The notes under the pieces were generated by a model. That model was not told the origin of the DNA. It made no database searches and was given only the letters and a program-made list of their open reading frames with translations. The translations under genes were made by a program, and so were the position numbers. From NCBI GenBank assembly GCA_009746045.1, contig RPFO01000418.1, forward strand, positions 993,582 through 1,057,581: a stretch of DNA of 64,000 nucleotides, given 5' to 3'. Positions within the stretch are counted from its first letter, which is position 1. Each line of letters starts with the position of its first letter. This document shows positions 40,213-50,330 of this stretch, in pieces. The stretch comes from Mesostigma viride (Eukaryota; Streptophyta; Mesostigmatophyceae; Mesostigmatales; Mesostigmataceae).

Positions 40213-41962
40213 CCAGATCCAAGGCCAAAACTGGCCACCTAAACCACTTGCACTTGCATAGAAACAATAGTTGATCTCAGATTATGCTGTAACTTTGCAG
40301 TGGTGATGAATAATAGTTGTTCTGACCTTGTACAAAGTTCTACGCCATTTGGAGCCCTAGTTGGTGACAAATGCTAGCAAAATTTTGCTAGCATTTGTCA
40401 TTAATGGCCATTTAAAATCAATATTTAACCCAAATAATGTCAGAATGCCACCAAAACTTATTGCCATCATGCCAGCACCTGAAGCAAGGTCTCAACAAGT
40501 CATGAGCAGAAATTCAGATCATGCAGAGCCCAAAATGGTGACATTTGCCAGCAATTGTCACCATTTTTTGCTTTTTTACCCACAATTTTAACAACATTAC
40601 CCACCAAAACATTCTCCAAGCTGGGGCGCATCATTTAAATCTTTGCAGGCAACTCAAGAATGACTAGTACAAACAGTGTGCAAAACCTTGGTGCATGTGA
40701 ATGCCTGAGTGGTGACCATTGCTAGCAGAATCCATCATGTAAGGTAGGCATTGCCAGTATGCCACAAAGCTGTGATGTGCAGTGCATGTCCATATGTATA
40801 CCCCATGACACCGTGCCTCTAAACTACTTGGCACATTGCAAAATGGGAAGGAAAGGTGAATAATACATGCCACATCACTAACACAGCCATTTGAATGCTA
40901 CCAACACGCACCATGCATGATATACACTGCGTGTACAGTAATACATGTCGAGAATATGCCGAGCGAGCATATCAAGGTGCAGTGACCCCAACGCTGGCAC
41001 ATGTCACCTGGCATCCACGTATGCTCACATGATATGGCATTGGCATATCCCATGTCTCCATCTCTTGCACTTTGTGCGCACCAAGCCACCCATGCAGTCG
41101 CCCACCCATGCAGCACCTGGCCACCCACCCACACAACTGCTCACACACTCGCGCGCCCGTGCACCCAGACAGCCACCTGTCCTCCCACCCAGTGACCCAC
41201 CCACCAAGCCAGCCGCGCACGTGCTTACCCAACTTATACAACCATGCGTGCACCTAGGCACCCAACCACCTACCAACCCACTTGGACATCCACCCACCCA
41301 CCAAGGCACCTGCGCAACCCACACACCAACTAGGTAATAAGCAGGCATTCCCCCATCCAATGAGCCAACCACCCAACCACCCAACCACCTAAACACCCAG
41401 CCAGCTGGCCCCATATGCACCCGTCCGGCCACCCACAGTTGACCCACCCACGCACCTACCCACTCAACCATTCACTGCCCCCACACCCTTATACCCACTG
41501 ACCCACCCACTGACCCACCCACACATGCATTTTCTCAGCCAGCACCCCGGCACCTACCTCACCCCAAACCTGCACAGCCCTTCACCCGTGATAGGTGAGT
41601 CGGTCCCAACCATAAACCCATCCACGCATCCATATCTGTGCGCCCACCCGTCCATCTACCCGTCCCTTCGCCCACCCACCCACATCTAGTCATCTACACA
41701 TCCACCAGCCACCAGCCACCAATGGCCCACCCACCAACCCACACACACACATACATCCCTAACCAACCAACCACCAACACACCACCCTCAAAAACGTGCA
41801 GTTGTTTCACTCATGCATCCAACAACCCACCCACTTCAAAGTCCCCAAAGCCTATCATCACCCAGCCACCTGGGCATCTGCCAATAACCGACCGCCCTTG
41901 CACTCATCCACCCACCATGACCAGCCAGCCAGCCACCCACCCTCTCCAACTGCCTGTGCTCC
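40213..41962 (+). repeat. ~1.8-kb dispersed repeat, copy 2 (empty-site copy)
   Basis: Collinear with 36542-38512 but without the LINE-B end, the micro-repeat and the (CCCT)n tract. It therefore gives the pre-insertion state for those sites. The second half is degenerate CCACCCACC-type sequence. No coding content was recognised. Confidence 0.8.
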
Positions 41963-43139
41963 CACCTACGCAGCCAGCCATTTACCAAAGCATCCACCTA
42001 TCAGCCACCCACCTGCCATTGAACCCACCCACGCCTAGGCATCCCTTGAAGCATCTATAGCCCAAGCCTCCCACCCAAGGCTCTCTGGGCAATCAAACAA
42101 CCAAACAACCAATCACCCAGCTATACAACCACCTAACCACCTAACCACTCAACAACACAATCACCGAACCACCTAACTACCCAACACCCAAACCAGCCAG
42201 GCATGTGCCCGCCTCGCATGCCCTCACCATTGCAACACCCCATACACGCCCCGCTCACCTAGCCAGCCACACACCCAGCCAGTCTCCTGCTCAACTCACG
42301 CATGAAGGCAATATCAGCCATGCATGGCCTCACCTTGCATCACTTGCATTGCCTGGTTAATTTGCATGAGACAGCTTCCATCTCATTGTCAGCAACTGAA
42401 AAGGCTCTTTCTTCACAGTAATGAATAAGCTACAACGTTGGAAACGTTCTCCCATCCCTCTTTAAAACAGTCTTTAAATCAGAAAGACAAGGGCAAATCT
42501 CTGGACAAGGTGGCAATAACCACTGCACCATGCTCTTGAGAAAGTCTTAACAACCCAGCTTTCTACCCTTTTAGAAGCTGCCTTGCGTTAGCAACGATTC
42601 TGGGCCCTCTGGCTCGCTCACCTGGCTTAATCTGCGCTTCTTTATGGCTGCCGGGATATGCGAAGCTTGGGCCGAGGGTGTCGTGGCGAGGTCGTCTGCC
42701 CGACTCATCACTTCTCGAAACCGCACTGCCGACTAATAAAAACGATGCCCCCCTTTGCCTTTTGTATCTGGCGTCAAAAGAACAATGAACTCGCTTGGAA
42801 ACACTGTCGCAAAGAGCTTCCTACAGGCATTATAAGCAATTTTCGCAGCTTTTACCGCACTTACTGCACATCCGGAAGACCATTAGCGGCCTTCGCGCGG
42901 AATCTTGGGCACGCCATATCTTCTGCTGGCTCATTGCCGCAGGCTGGCAGTATAGGAAGGTCGGGCATAGCCTAAAGAGCTGATTATCTGACGACAAAGA
43001 TATGCATTGCATGAAGCAAGAAACAGACGGATTTCGCACCCCCATATTTATTCACGTCAATGCCGGACAATTAAAAGCGAAACTCAAAAAACGAAAACAC
43101 TAACGTTTTCGGGAATATTATAACGAACAAGCTGAGCTG
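41963..43139. other. C-rich repeat continuation and unassigned sequence
   Basis: 41963-42300 continues as CCACCCA/AACCACC-rich low-complexity DNA. 42300-43139 holds no recognised gene. A 105-codon plus frame at 42658-42975 has no motif I know. Confidence 0.4.
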
Positions 43140-43484
43140 CCAGCTATGTCGCGGTTTACGATCCAGTTAACGATAACGGCTCCGTAACCACCCCAGTGCC
43201 TAATATTGGGGCAGCTATGGCGCCGTAACCACTACCTGACCCGTCCCGTATACCCCAACGTAACCTGAACCGAAGCCGTTCACGCCCCCGTAAACATAAC
43301 CGGCCCAGTTACTGGGCCGTACCGAATCTCGGGGCCAATATTCCGAATGGTACCGTAACCGGTCCGGTAACCCAAACCGCCAACGAATACGGACCCGTAA
43401 CCTGGCCCGTCGAAGTTACCGGGCAGGTTACGGGGGCGTCGAAGTTACCGGACAGGTTACGGGGGCTTCAAATTAACTCCTAGT
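43140..43484. repeat. GTTACCGG-type repeat, second copy (inverted edge)
   Basis: The same CCGTAACC / GGTTACGG / TTACCGG vocabulary as 24145-25086. Its right edge AAATTAACTCCTAGTGATTA is the reverse complement of the left edge there, so this copy is inverted relative to the first. Confidence 0.75.
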
Positions 43485-43598
43485 GATTAGGAACATGACT
43501 CCGTTGGGAGTAAATGTAGCACATATCCCTGAGAAGGGGCATGTGGCTTTAATACATTCTGGGCTACTTCCTGCAAGGGTAGGATGTAAACTACACCT

Positions 43599-43856
43599 CG
43601 AATTATTTATCTAGTACCAAATCCGACAGGCTTGCATCACTCCCCGGAAAGGAGAACTTTTGCGGATGACTGTAGGTGTCAGTTGGCGATCATGCCTTAG
43701 GATCAGGAGACGTCCGTCCCGTATAGTCAGCAAAAGTTGGTGCGAGAGGTCCCCAGTTCGATTCCGGCCTGGATTCATTTGCAGATCGCGTTTTCCGCGG
43801 ACCGGCACTGAACGCAAATGGTTTTCACCTTCAGTTTGCGGCGTGCCAAATCAGAA
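43599..43856 (+). mobile_element. tRNA-derived SINE, copy 1
   Basis: 258 bp flanked by TACACCT at 43592-43598 and 43857-43863. It contains a tRNA-like stretch with TATAGTCAGCAAAAGTTGG and a perfect B-box-like AGTTCGATTCC near 43757-43767, then TTTGCAGATCGCGTTTTCCG and an inverted pair ACGCAAATGG...CACCTT. It ends near CAAATCAGAA. It sits inside the LINE-B 3' UTR. Confidence 0.85.
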
Positions 43857-44098
43857 TACACCTGCTCTAGGTGCACCAAGTGCCGACCTGCACCACCATA
43901 TGGTCTATCAGAGCGCAGGGGGCCTCAGGCATGGGGTGGAAGATCAGCATGGCTATACAGAAGCTAGGGCATGGCTTCTCAGCAGCCGAGAGTAGCTCTC
44001 TGCATGGGCACAGCGTGACCAAATAATTAAGCTAGGCCGGCATCATCTGGTGTAGTGTGGCACATCATAGGCACACATGAGTGTACATTCTGATCAGA

Positions 44099-44629
44099 CA
44101 CTCCGCAAAGGTGAAAACCTTTGCGTTCAGTGCCGGGCCGCGGAAAACGCGGAAAACGCGATCTGCAAATGAATCCGACCGGAATCGAACTGGGGACCTC
44201 TCGCACCAATTGTGCTGACTATAGGACGGACGTCTCCGGTTACCATGGCATCGCCAACTTACACCTACAGTCATCCGCAAAAGTTCTCCTGTCCGGGGAG
44301 TGATGCAAGCCTTTCGGATTTGGTACTAGATAAATCACTCGAGATCTGTGTGTAGGAGTACTACACACGTGTCTGCACGCGAGACTTGTTCAGTCTCGCA
44401 CCGTGAGACGGGCTGAACACGGCTGAATCCTTCTTTAGAAGGGGGCGTAGCCGGTACTATCGAAATCAGCCAAGCGTATATTCTGATCAGACACTCCGCA
44501 AAGGTGAAAACCTTTGCGTTCAGTGCCGGGCCGCGGAAAACGCGGAAAACGCGATCTGCAAATGAATCCGACCGGAATCGAACTGGGGACCTCTCGCACC
44601 AATTTTGCTGACTATAGGACGGACGTCTC
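44099..44629 (-). mobile_element. tRNA-derived SINE dimer in one insertion
   Basis: One 11-bp duplication TGAGTGTACAT (44088-44098, 44630-44640) encloses two head-to-tail SINE units on the minus strand. The upstream unit (44629-44480) starts exactly at the tRNA-like region (GAGACGTCCGTCCTATAGTC). The downstream unit (~44477-44099) is longer and includes the ~125-bp leader with TTTCGATAGTACCGGCTACG. Both carry AGTTCGATTCC B boxes. A single duplication around both implies they moved as one dimeric RNA. Confidence 0.85.
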
Positions 44630-44751
44630 TGAGTGTACATGGCTAAATAATGCTAAGGCATCAGCTGGTAGGGGGCCCATAATATGCGTACATGAACAAG
44701 GCCACGGTGGCTAGGCCTTACTATTCTACACTACTCACTGCTGTATTCCCC

Positions 44752-45553
44752 TTAGCTGGGGTGTCTGGGGGTGCTGGGGCCGCGGTGGTCGCGTGCCAGG
44801 GCTTGTGGCCGACGTAGATGGCCGCACAACGCCCCCTTCCAATACACCGGCTTCCCCGCCGCGGTCTGCCGGAGATGGAGGTAGGTCGGCCATAGCTCCC
44901 GTCGCCGTTGTTGCTGCGCCAGGGTCAAGTCGTCGTCCAGGGTGAAGGGAGTCTTCCCGAGCCGCTTGCGGCGTCTGAGAAAGGAAATCTTGTCCGCCGG
45001 GTTCTCAAAGATGAGAAGAAGCGGAGGCGCCCCTGCCTTACCCCGCGAGCGGGGAAGGCGGTGGGCGTCCAGCTTGATCTCACCAATGAGGCCCATGCGG
45101 CCAAGGATTTCTCTCTCAAACACCTGTGCAAGCGTCACGGAATTCTCACCTTCCACCAGGTCTACGTTCTTGACGATGGCGTTAAGGCTGCGCTTGTCGA
45201 GCTCGGCCTCCTCGCGGAGGTCGAGCGTCTGCTGCTTGAGCTGTGCTGCAACGGCGGAGGTGGTGGAGGTGGTGTGTTGCTTGAGCATGTCCGCCCAGGT
45301 CTGGGTGGGAGGGGCATCGCCAGCCGGGCCAGCGGGGGCTGGCCTGGGCGGTGAGGCCTGCGGTGTTTTGCAGGCACTCGATGGCGATGGCATTGTCCTG
45401 GAGGCGCTGGTCGATGTCGCGGAGCTGGGCGCCGGTGATGGCGTCGGTGGTGGGGAGTGGTGGCGGTGGAAGAGGCGAGGAGCTAGGGTGGAGGTGGCGG
45501 TGGAGATGGTACGTGTGGAGCTCGGCAGTCAGCGTGCAACCCAGAGCTGCCAC
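44752..45553 (-). pseudogene. LINE-B ORF1 (RRM-like), frameshifted
   Basis: On the minus strand an upstream frame from ATG 45553 (MAALGCTLTAELHTYHLH ... TDAITGAQLRDIDQRLQDNA) gives way near 45340 to a second frame that carries TWADMLKQHTTSTTSAVAAQ. The second frame continues with SLNAIVKNVDLVEGENSVTL, ILGRMGLIGEIKLDAHRLP, PPLLLIFENPADKISFLRRR and FTLDDDLTLAQQQRRRELWP, ending at TAG 44752. The second part aligns with the LINE-A ORF1 RRM-like half. A single shift separates the frames, so the copy is probably dead. An RNA-binding role is inferred from homology. Confidence 0.75.
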
Positions 45554-45653
45554 ATCTGCAGCGAGGGGAGCTAGTAACGTGCTGCTCGATGGCGTCCTTA
45601 ACCCTTAACCCAAATGGTACTGACTGATATTTATAGCGGGCAGTACCAACTGT

Positions 45654-47188
45654 CCGCTACAAATAGCGGACAGTTGGTTGGGAGCATAACGCGAATGCCA
45701 GTAGGTATTTCCGTGGTATTTTTAGCCAGGCGTCTTCAGCTAGATGTGTACTACGTCCCGTACATAAACATCACTACATTCTGACAAGTACACAGGGACT
45801 AATTATTGACTTAACACTCCGTCTGTGAACTTATAACGGGCGTGGCCCGTAATTTTTCGTAGAATGCAGAATCGCGCCAGATGCGGGTGCCGGAGCGTCG
45901 CGCCGAATCTGGAAAAACGGTTCGATGGGATCCGAGATCCAATGTTGGGCTATTTGAATATATTTTTAATTTTTTTTTTGGATAACAAATATTGGTGAAT
46001 TGCACGTTACCCCAAATTACAGACGGAGTGTTAAGTACAGGGGGTACCCTTTTCAATGGGACGAAAACGTGAATGTAAAATATTGACATCCGTGCAGATT
46101 TGCCGCCATGGCGGTGCAGAAAACTGACTGGCGCAGGAGCGTCGATGCATGGATTCGTTCCAAAATTTGTAGGCACACTTTATACGTCGTAAGGATGCTA
46201 TAGACCTAGTTGCGCAACCTCTAACGAGGCGCCCAATCATCTCGGGCCGGTTTTTATTGCGTCAACACGCGTTCACTACCACGGGGGTGCCGATGAAGCT
46301 AGCACTTGGTACTTGCCGTTTTATCATTGAATATTTCGCAACGATTAACTTTCTTATGATGTATATCGCATAGTTCATCAGCGCTGTGGGCCAGGAAAGC
46401 CTCGGGGCATCGTTTCTGTCATGAGCTTGCTACCTGTCAGACAGCCTTTTTTGCGGTAGTTGGACCTGGCGCAGTTTGCAGTCCCTGCCGCTGCCGTGAA
46501 GGAGGTAAAGTGGTTTTATCGTTCGGTCAGTAATCCCGGACTTAACATTAAGGTTTCGTGGTGTTCAAGTTCCCTCCTTACTACTTTTATGTAATGGTTT
46601 GTCGTGGTGGCTGGGTACAACCATTTCGCCCAGTTTATCATCCGTTTTGTTCATGGTTAGTAGGTGCGTCTTCATCCTATATACTAGAGTAACGATCGAT
46701 GTAATGCTTAAATATGTTGTGCATGGTATTGTGATGGGTTTTCTTTCCTACATTCTTTGGAAAGATGGTATCTTGGCCAGGTTTTGGTTAGCTTTTTGGT
46801 TTTGTTAGTAGAGGACACCCCATAGCCAGTTAGCAGCTAGTATGATAAAGCCCAGCATACAGGGAGCACTAGCTAGCATTGCCGTTGAGCTAGGCTTACT
46901 TGCACTTGTTTATTACCTGGCATCAGCACAAGAAAAAAGTGAGCATCGTGTTTGGCTTGTGTGGTTTCAAGGGTGTGCCCTTACCATGCTATGATACGTA
47001 CAAATGTGACTGTGCATAGGCGTGGTTACCTATCTTTATATGCTATGATGGATGTTCTGCAGCCTGGACATGCAGGATGTAATAATCATGTTTGATCATC
47101 CATGATGTTTTTTGTTGCTAGGGGATAAGAATTTGGCTTTGTAATGCTAGCAAGCGTCACCAGCCAAACTGTCCGCTATTTGTAGCGG
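45654..47188. mobile_element. TIR element, 1.5 kb, palindromic termini
   Basis: CCGCTACAAATAGCGGACAG begins the left end (45654) and its reverse complement ends the right end (47188); similarity extends a few bases further (TTGG / TTTGG). The terminus is itself palindromic (CTGTCCGCTA...TAGCGGACAG). No transposase frame was recognised inside and I found no convincing target duplication. It contains the TTAA-flanked MITE at 45815-46030. It is probably a non-autonomous DNA transposon. Confidence 0.6.
45815..46030. mobile_element. 216-bp MITE with TTAA target duplication
   Basis: Perfect 12-bp inverted termini CACTCCGTCTGT (45815-45826) and ACAGACGGAGTG (46019-46030) are each flanked by TTAA (45811-45814, 46031-46034). 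TTAA duplication is typical of piggyBac-type elements. The short length and absence of coding make it a MITE. Confidence 0.78.
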
Positions 47189-47439
47189 GCGGCTATTTTT
47201 AGAGCTTGCAGCTGGGTCCCTGGGACACCCCATGATGTCAGTGTTCAGAGGCCCTTACTGGCTTCCCATTCAACTGCCTTGGCAAGACCAGGACCAACAA
47301 ACGTGATTTGACATCCAATATTGCATTATATGTGTCTCTTGTCTCACACCCTGCGCACCCCCTGCCAGGGGGTGCTATATTGAGCACCCATAGGACATTG
47401 CAATATGACCAATGACATGACCCCCAAGGAGGTCCATAT
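47189..47439. other. Gap between TIR element and RT fragment
   Basis: About 250 bp with no recognised content. The RT homology on its right begins abruptly, so this may include degraded LINE sequence. Confidence 0.35.
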
Positions 47440-48808
47440 ATGTGCCCCACCCACGCTGTCGTCAAGGTCGACTGCCACAACGCGTTCAACAGTCTGTCCC
47501 GCGCCAGCATGTTTGCGGCCGTCATGGAGTCCTTCGAGGACTTGTACGCTTGGACAGCCGTGTGCTACGGCCAGCCCGGCCAACTGGTTCACATCATGGA
47601 GGACGGCACTCGCGGCGGCCTGCTGTCGCGGTCGGGCACCCAGCAAGGGGACCCCCTGGGACCCCTGTACTTTGCCGCCCCCCTCCAGGGTTGCCTCCAA
47701 GCGGTCCATGCTGCCCACCCGGCGGTCGCTATTCAGGCCTACTTGGATGATATCTACCTTCCGGGGCCCTGTGCCGGACACCACCGCGGCTCTGCTGGCA
47801 CTGCAGACCGCGGTGGCCGACATCAACCTCCAGTTGACCCTGGCCAAGTGCGCGGTGTACTCGCCCCAAGGTGATTGCTCCGGCTTTCCGCCCCAGCTCT
47901 TGGGCCGGGACGAGCGCCTCCATGGGTTGGATGTCCTCGGCGTTCCGGTTGGCGACCCCGCGTTTGTCATCGATGCTCTGCGGGCCGCCCTCGAGGCACG
48001 CACTGAGGTACTGCCCTTGATTGCGCGCCTTCATGATTCGCAGACCAAGGGTCTGCTTCTGCATGTGGTTTTGCGCTCACCCTCGCCTCGTTCACTGGCT
48101 CCGGGGCGCTCTTCCGGCTCAGGTCCGGCTGGCCGCCGAGGGCCACGACGAACGCATCCAGTCGGCCTTGGCGCAGCTGGTCCCGGGCCCCGACCTCCCG
48201 CCACATGCTATTCGCATTGCCTCCCTGCCTGCACGGATGGGTGGCTGCGGTCTGACTCGTGCCGCCCGGCTGGCCCCAGCAGCATTTTTGGGCTCCGTCG
48301 CTCAGTCGTGGGCGGAAAGCTGCCGGCTCCTGCCACTTTTGGCAACGGCCGCGCCTGACCTCCTGGACCCCAGCAGCCCTTTGCCCTTCGTCACCGCCAT
48401 CCAGGAGGCCTATGCTGAGATCCAGCAGGCCTGTTCTCCCGTCCGTGCCGCTCAGGCGGTACAGCGCCACCTCCCTCGCGGCACTCCCTCGGTCGCCTCC
48501 GTTCAATCTCCCGCCGCATTCCCTGCTCGCGTCATCGATAATAAACACCAGAAAACCTACGCGGGTATTCTGCACACGGCTGATCAATTGGATTGCTCTT
48601 TTCGCGGACCTCAACGCCCAGGGACGTGCGTGGCTCTTCTCGCTTTCCTTGCGGAGTGTGGGCTCGGCGTACCTTCGTGCTCTTCCCATGGCCCCCCCAT
48701 TCGCCTTGGCTCCCAGCCACTACTCGGTGGTGCTCCGGCACCAGCTATTTGCCCCGCAGCCTCTTGTTCCGGCCGGGCGGCCTTGTGGTAGCTGTGGGCA
48801 GCCGCTGG
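47440..48808 (+). pseudogene. RLE-type LINE, RT part (5' portion of split copy)
   Basis: The RT starts abruptly at AVVKVDCHNAFNSLSRASMF, then SGTQQGDPLGPLYFAAPLQG and AYLDDIYLPG. It continues across frame changes near 47770, 48080 and 48600 with INLQLTLAKCAVYSPQG, ASLPARMGGCGLTRAARLAP, GSAYLRALPMAPPF and finally CGSCGQPL. TQQGDPLGP and YLDD place it with RTs different from LINE-A. The sequence breaks at 48808 and resumes at 59566, where LTR2 ends. Frameshifts show it was decaying as a gene. Confidence 0.88.
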
Positions 48809-49425
48809 AGTTAACGTAAAGGATTTACGTTAGATGGATAGAGATTGTTACGCTCTTTCCAACGGCACCTTGAACGCCTCATTTGGTTAAGGAACGTAAA
48901 AGTTATGACGTTTCCTAGGCTGTGCCGACAGTACCCGGCGCGCCACTGTGGGCGCGTACGGACACAGGATGTACAAGTGTCACTTTGATAGTCCGCAGGA
49001 CGTTGACAGGACTTGTACAGGACTTGATGGTCAATTGATAGGTAGGCGCACTGTAGCGCGCCAGGACCTATGAGACAATTGATGCTGAGTAGTGTACGGA
49101 TAGGACCACAGGACTAGCCGTATGGACAATTGATAGATCTGCGCGCCAAAGGCGTGCCAGAGTCTGTGTAATCAATTGATTGACAGTTCGGCTGTGACAG
49201 TGCAGCTGATTACTTGGACGCGTCCCTAACAACCTATATGTGTGACTTGGTCGCACCGGGACGCTAGTTCTTGCGTGCACGTTCGCTGGGCACTGCGACC
49301 CTGTCGCCTGTGCTGCGTGCAGTCTTGGAAGTGACGTGACTTACGTCTGTGTTTCCTTGTTATTAATAAAGGCAACTTCCTGCAAGAACCATGGCGGAAT
49401 TCGTGGCATTCTCACGCTCACAACT
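48809..49425 (+). repeat. LTR2 5' LTR
   Basis: 617 bp, starting AGTTAACGTAAAGG and ending CTCACAACT. It contains AATAAA at 49375-49380 and an ATG in good context (gaaccATGGCGG, 49391) near its end. The sequence following (CGTATTACACGCC) has no TGG-type primer site. Confidence 0.93.
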
Positions 49426-49449
49426 CGTATTACACGCCTCGTTAAAAAG

Positions 49450-50166
49450 ATGCCAAATTCTGAAGAATTCCGGATTCCCGCCGATGAGGAAATAGCCGCT
49501 CCGCCGGCTGGTCCTCCGTCAAGACCGACTGCGCCGTCGTGGCAGCAATTGCTCGACGAAGTCACGATCTCGCTCGACGAACTTCATCGTCGGCAGCGCG
49601 CAGTTCTTCCATTGCTCGGGGATAACCCCGAGGACCCCGATTTGCCAGCACTGGTGCCGGCTATACGCGCACTGTTGGACCAGATTCGCAACATTTTATC
49701 GCAGTTTACGGTCCAGGTGCGGGGAGGTTTGCGGTCGGTGAACGAGGTCACCACTGCCATCGAGGAGCTGGATAACGCCATCTCTTCGCTCACCGGTTAC
49801 CAGAGAAACTTACAAAACTGGGCATCGCTACGCACGGGGGGCGCGCCGGCGGTGTCGACAAATTTATTTCAGGATCTCGCGTTGCTGTCGCTGCTCACAC
49901 GCGGCGTACGCAGTCGCGAACGCCAGGTTCTTATTAACCTGGTAGCTTTTCTCGCATCTCTGCGAGAGTGGATTCCCGCAGGGTGGGAATTGTTATCCAT
50001 TTTTACTCATCCTCTGCGCCTCGTCGCGCGTCGGGCGCGCGCAACCTTCGCGACGGGAAGCACACCGGTTTTAATACATACCGGTGCAGGTCCGGCACAC
50101 ACGCCGGATATGGAGGATCCTGAGTTTACCTACGAGTACTGCGACTTCCGGGGCCTCGACTACTGA
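49450..50166 (+). CDS. LTR2 extra 5' ORF, unrecognised
   Basis: 238 codons from ATG 49450 (aaagATGcc) to TGA, all in the internal region upstream of gag. The frame is also open into the LTR. The text is acidic and Pro-rich first (PADEEIAAPPAGPPSRPTAP). Next comes helical sequence (SWQQLLDEVTISLDELHRRQ and VRGGLRSVNEVTTAIEELDN), then a hydrophobic stretch around VLINLVAFLASLREW, and a short acidic end with tyrosines (EDPEFTYEYCDFRGLDY). There is no zinc knuckle or catalytic motif. It could be an accessory Gag-like protein or a captured gene. LTR1 has no counterpart. Confidence 0.6.
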   Translation: MPNSEEFRIPADEEIAAPPAGPPSRPTAPSWQQLLDEVTISLDELHRRQRAVLPLLGDNPEDPDLPALVPAIRALLDQIRNILSQFTVQVRGGLRSVNEVTTAIEELDNAISSLTGYQRNLQNWASLRTGGAPAVSTNLFQDLALLSLLTRGVRSRERQVLINLVAFLASLREWIPAGWELLSIFTHPLRLVARRARATFATGSTPVLIHTGAGPAHTPDMEDPEFTYEYCDFRGLDY

Positions 50167-50330
50167 GTCGGCCAATTTTTCTCCAGTGCTCGTCGACATT
50201 TTTGTCGAATTTTCGGCGGCAATTCGCGGGGGCGGGAGCGACACCGGAACAGGCGGCAGTGGCGACAAATTTTTGTACATATTTTTCTGCTGCTTTGCTA
50301 AGGTGTTCTTTGAATAGCTTGTAGTGCAGA

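Larger units (their letters stand above)
43490..45605 (-). mobile_element. LINE-B: ORF1-only LINE derivative, minus strand
   Basis: Reading the minus strand, an ORF1 region (45553-44752) is followed directly by a ~1.2-kb 3' UTR ending CTCCCAACGGAGTCATGTTC at about 43490. There is no endonuclease or RT. The same ORF1-to-3' UTR arrangement occurs at 58673-57542, and only the 3' UTR end at 36926-36767. The UTR is interrupted here by SINE insertions at 43599-43856 and 44099-44629. The right limit near 45605 (CCTTAACCCTTAACCC) is approximate and I did not find a target duplication. Confidence 0.7.

Noticed and set aside
49336..49449. Start of the LTR2 5' ORF inside the LTR (MTYVCVSLLLIK...)
   Set aside because: This ATG lies just upstream of the LTR's AATAAA, probably before the transcript start; the ATG at 49450 is more plausible.
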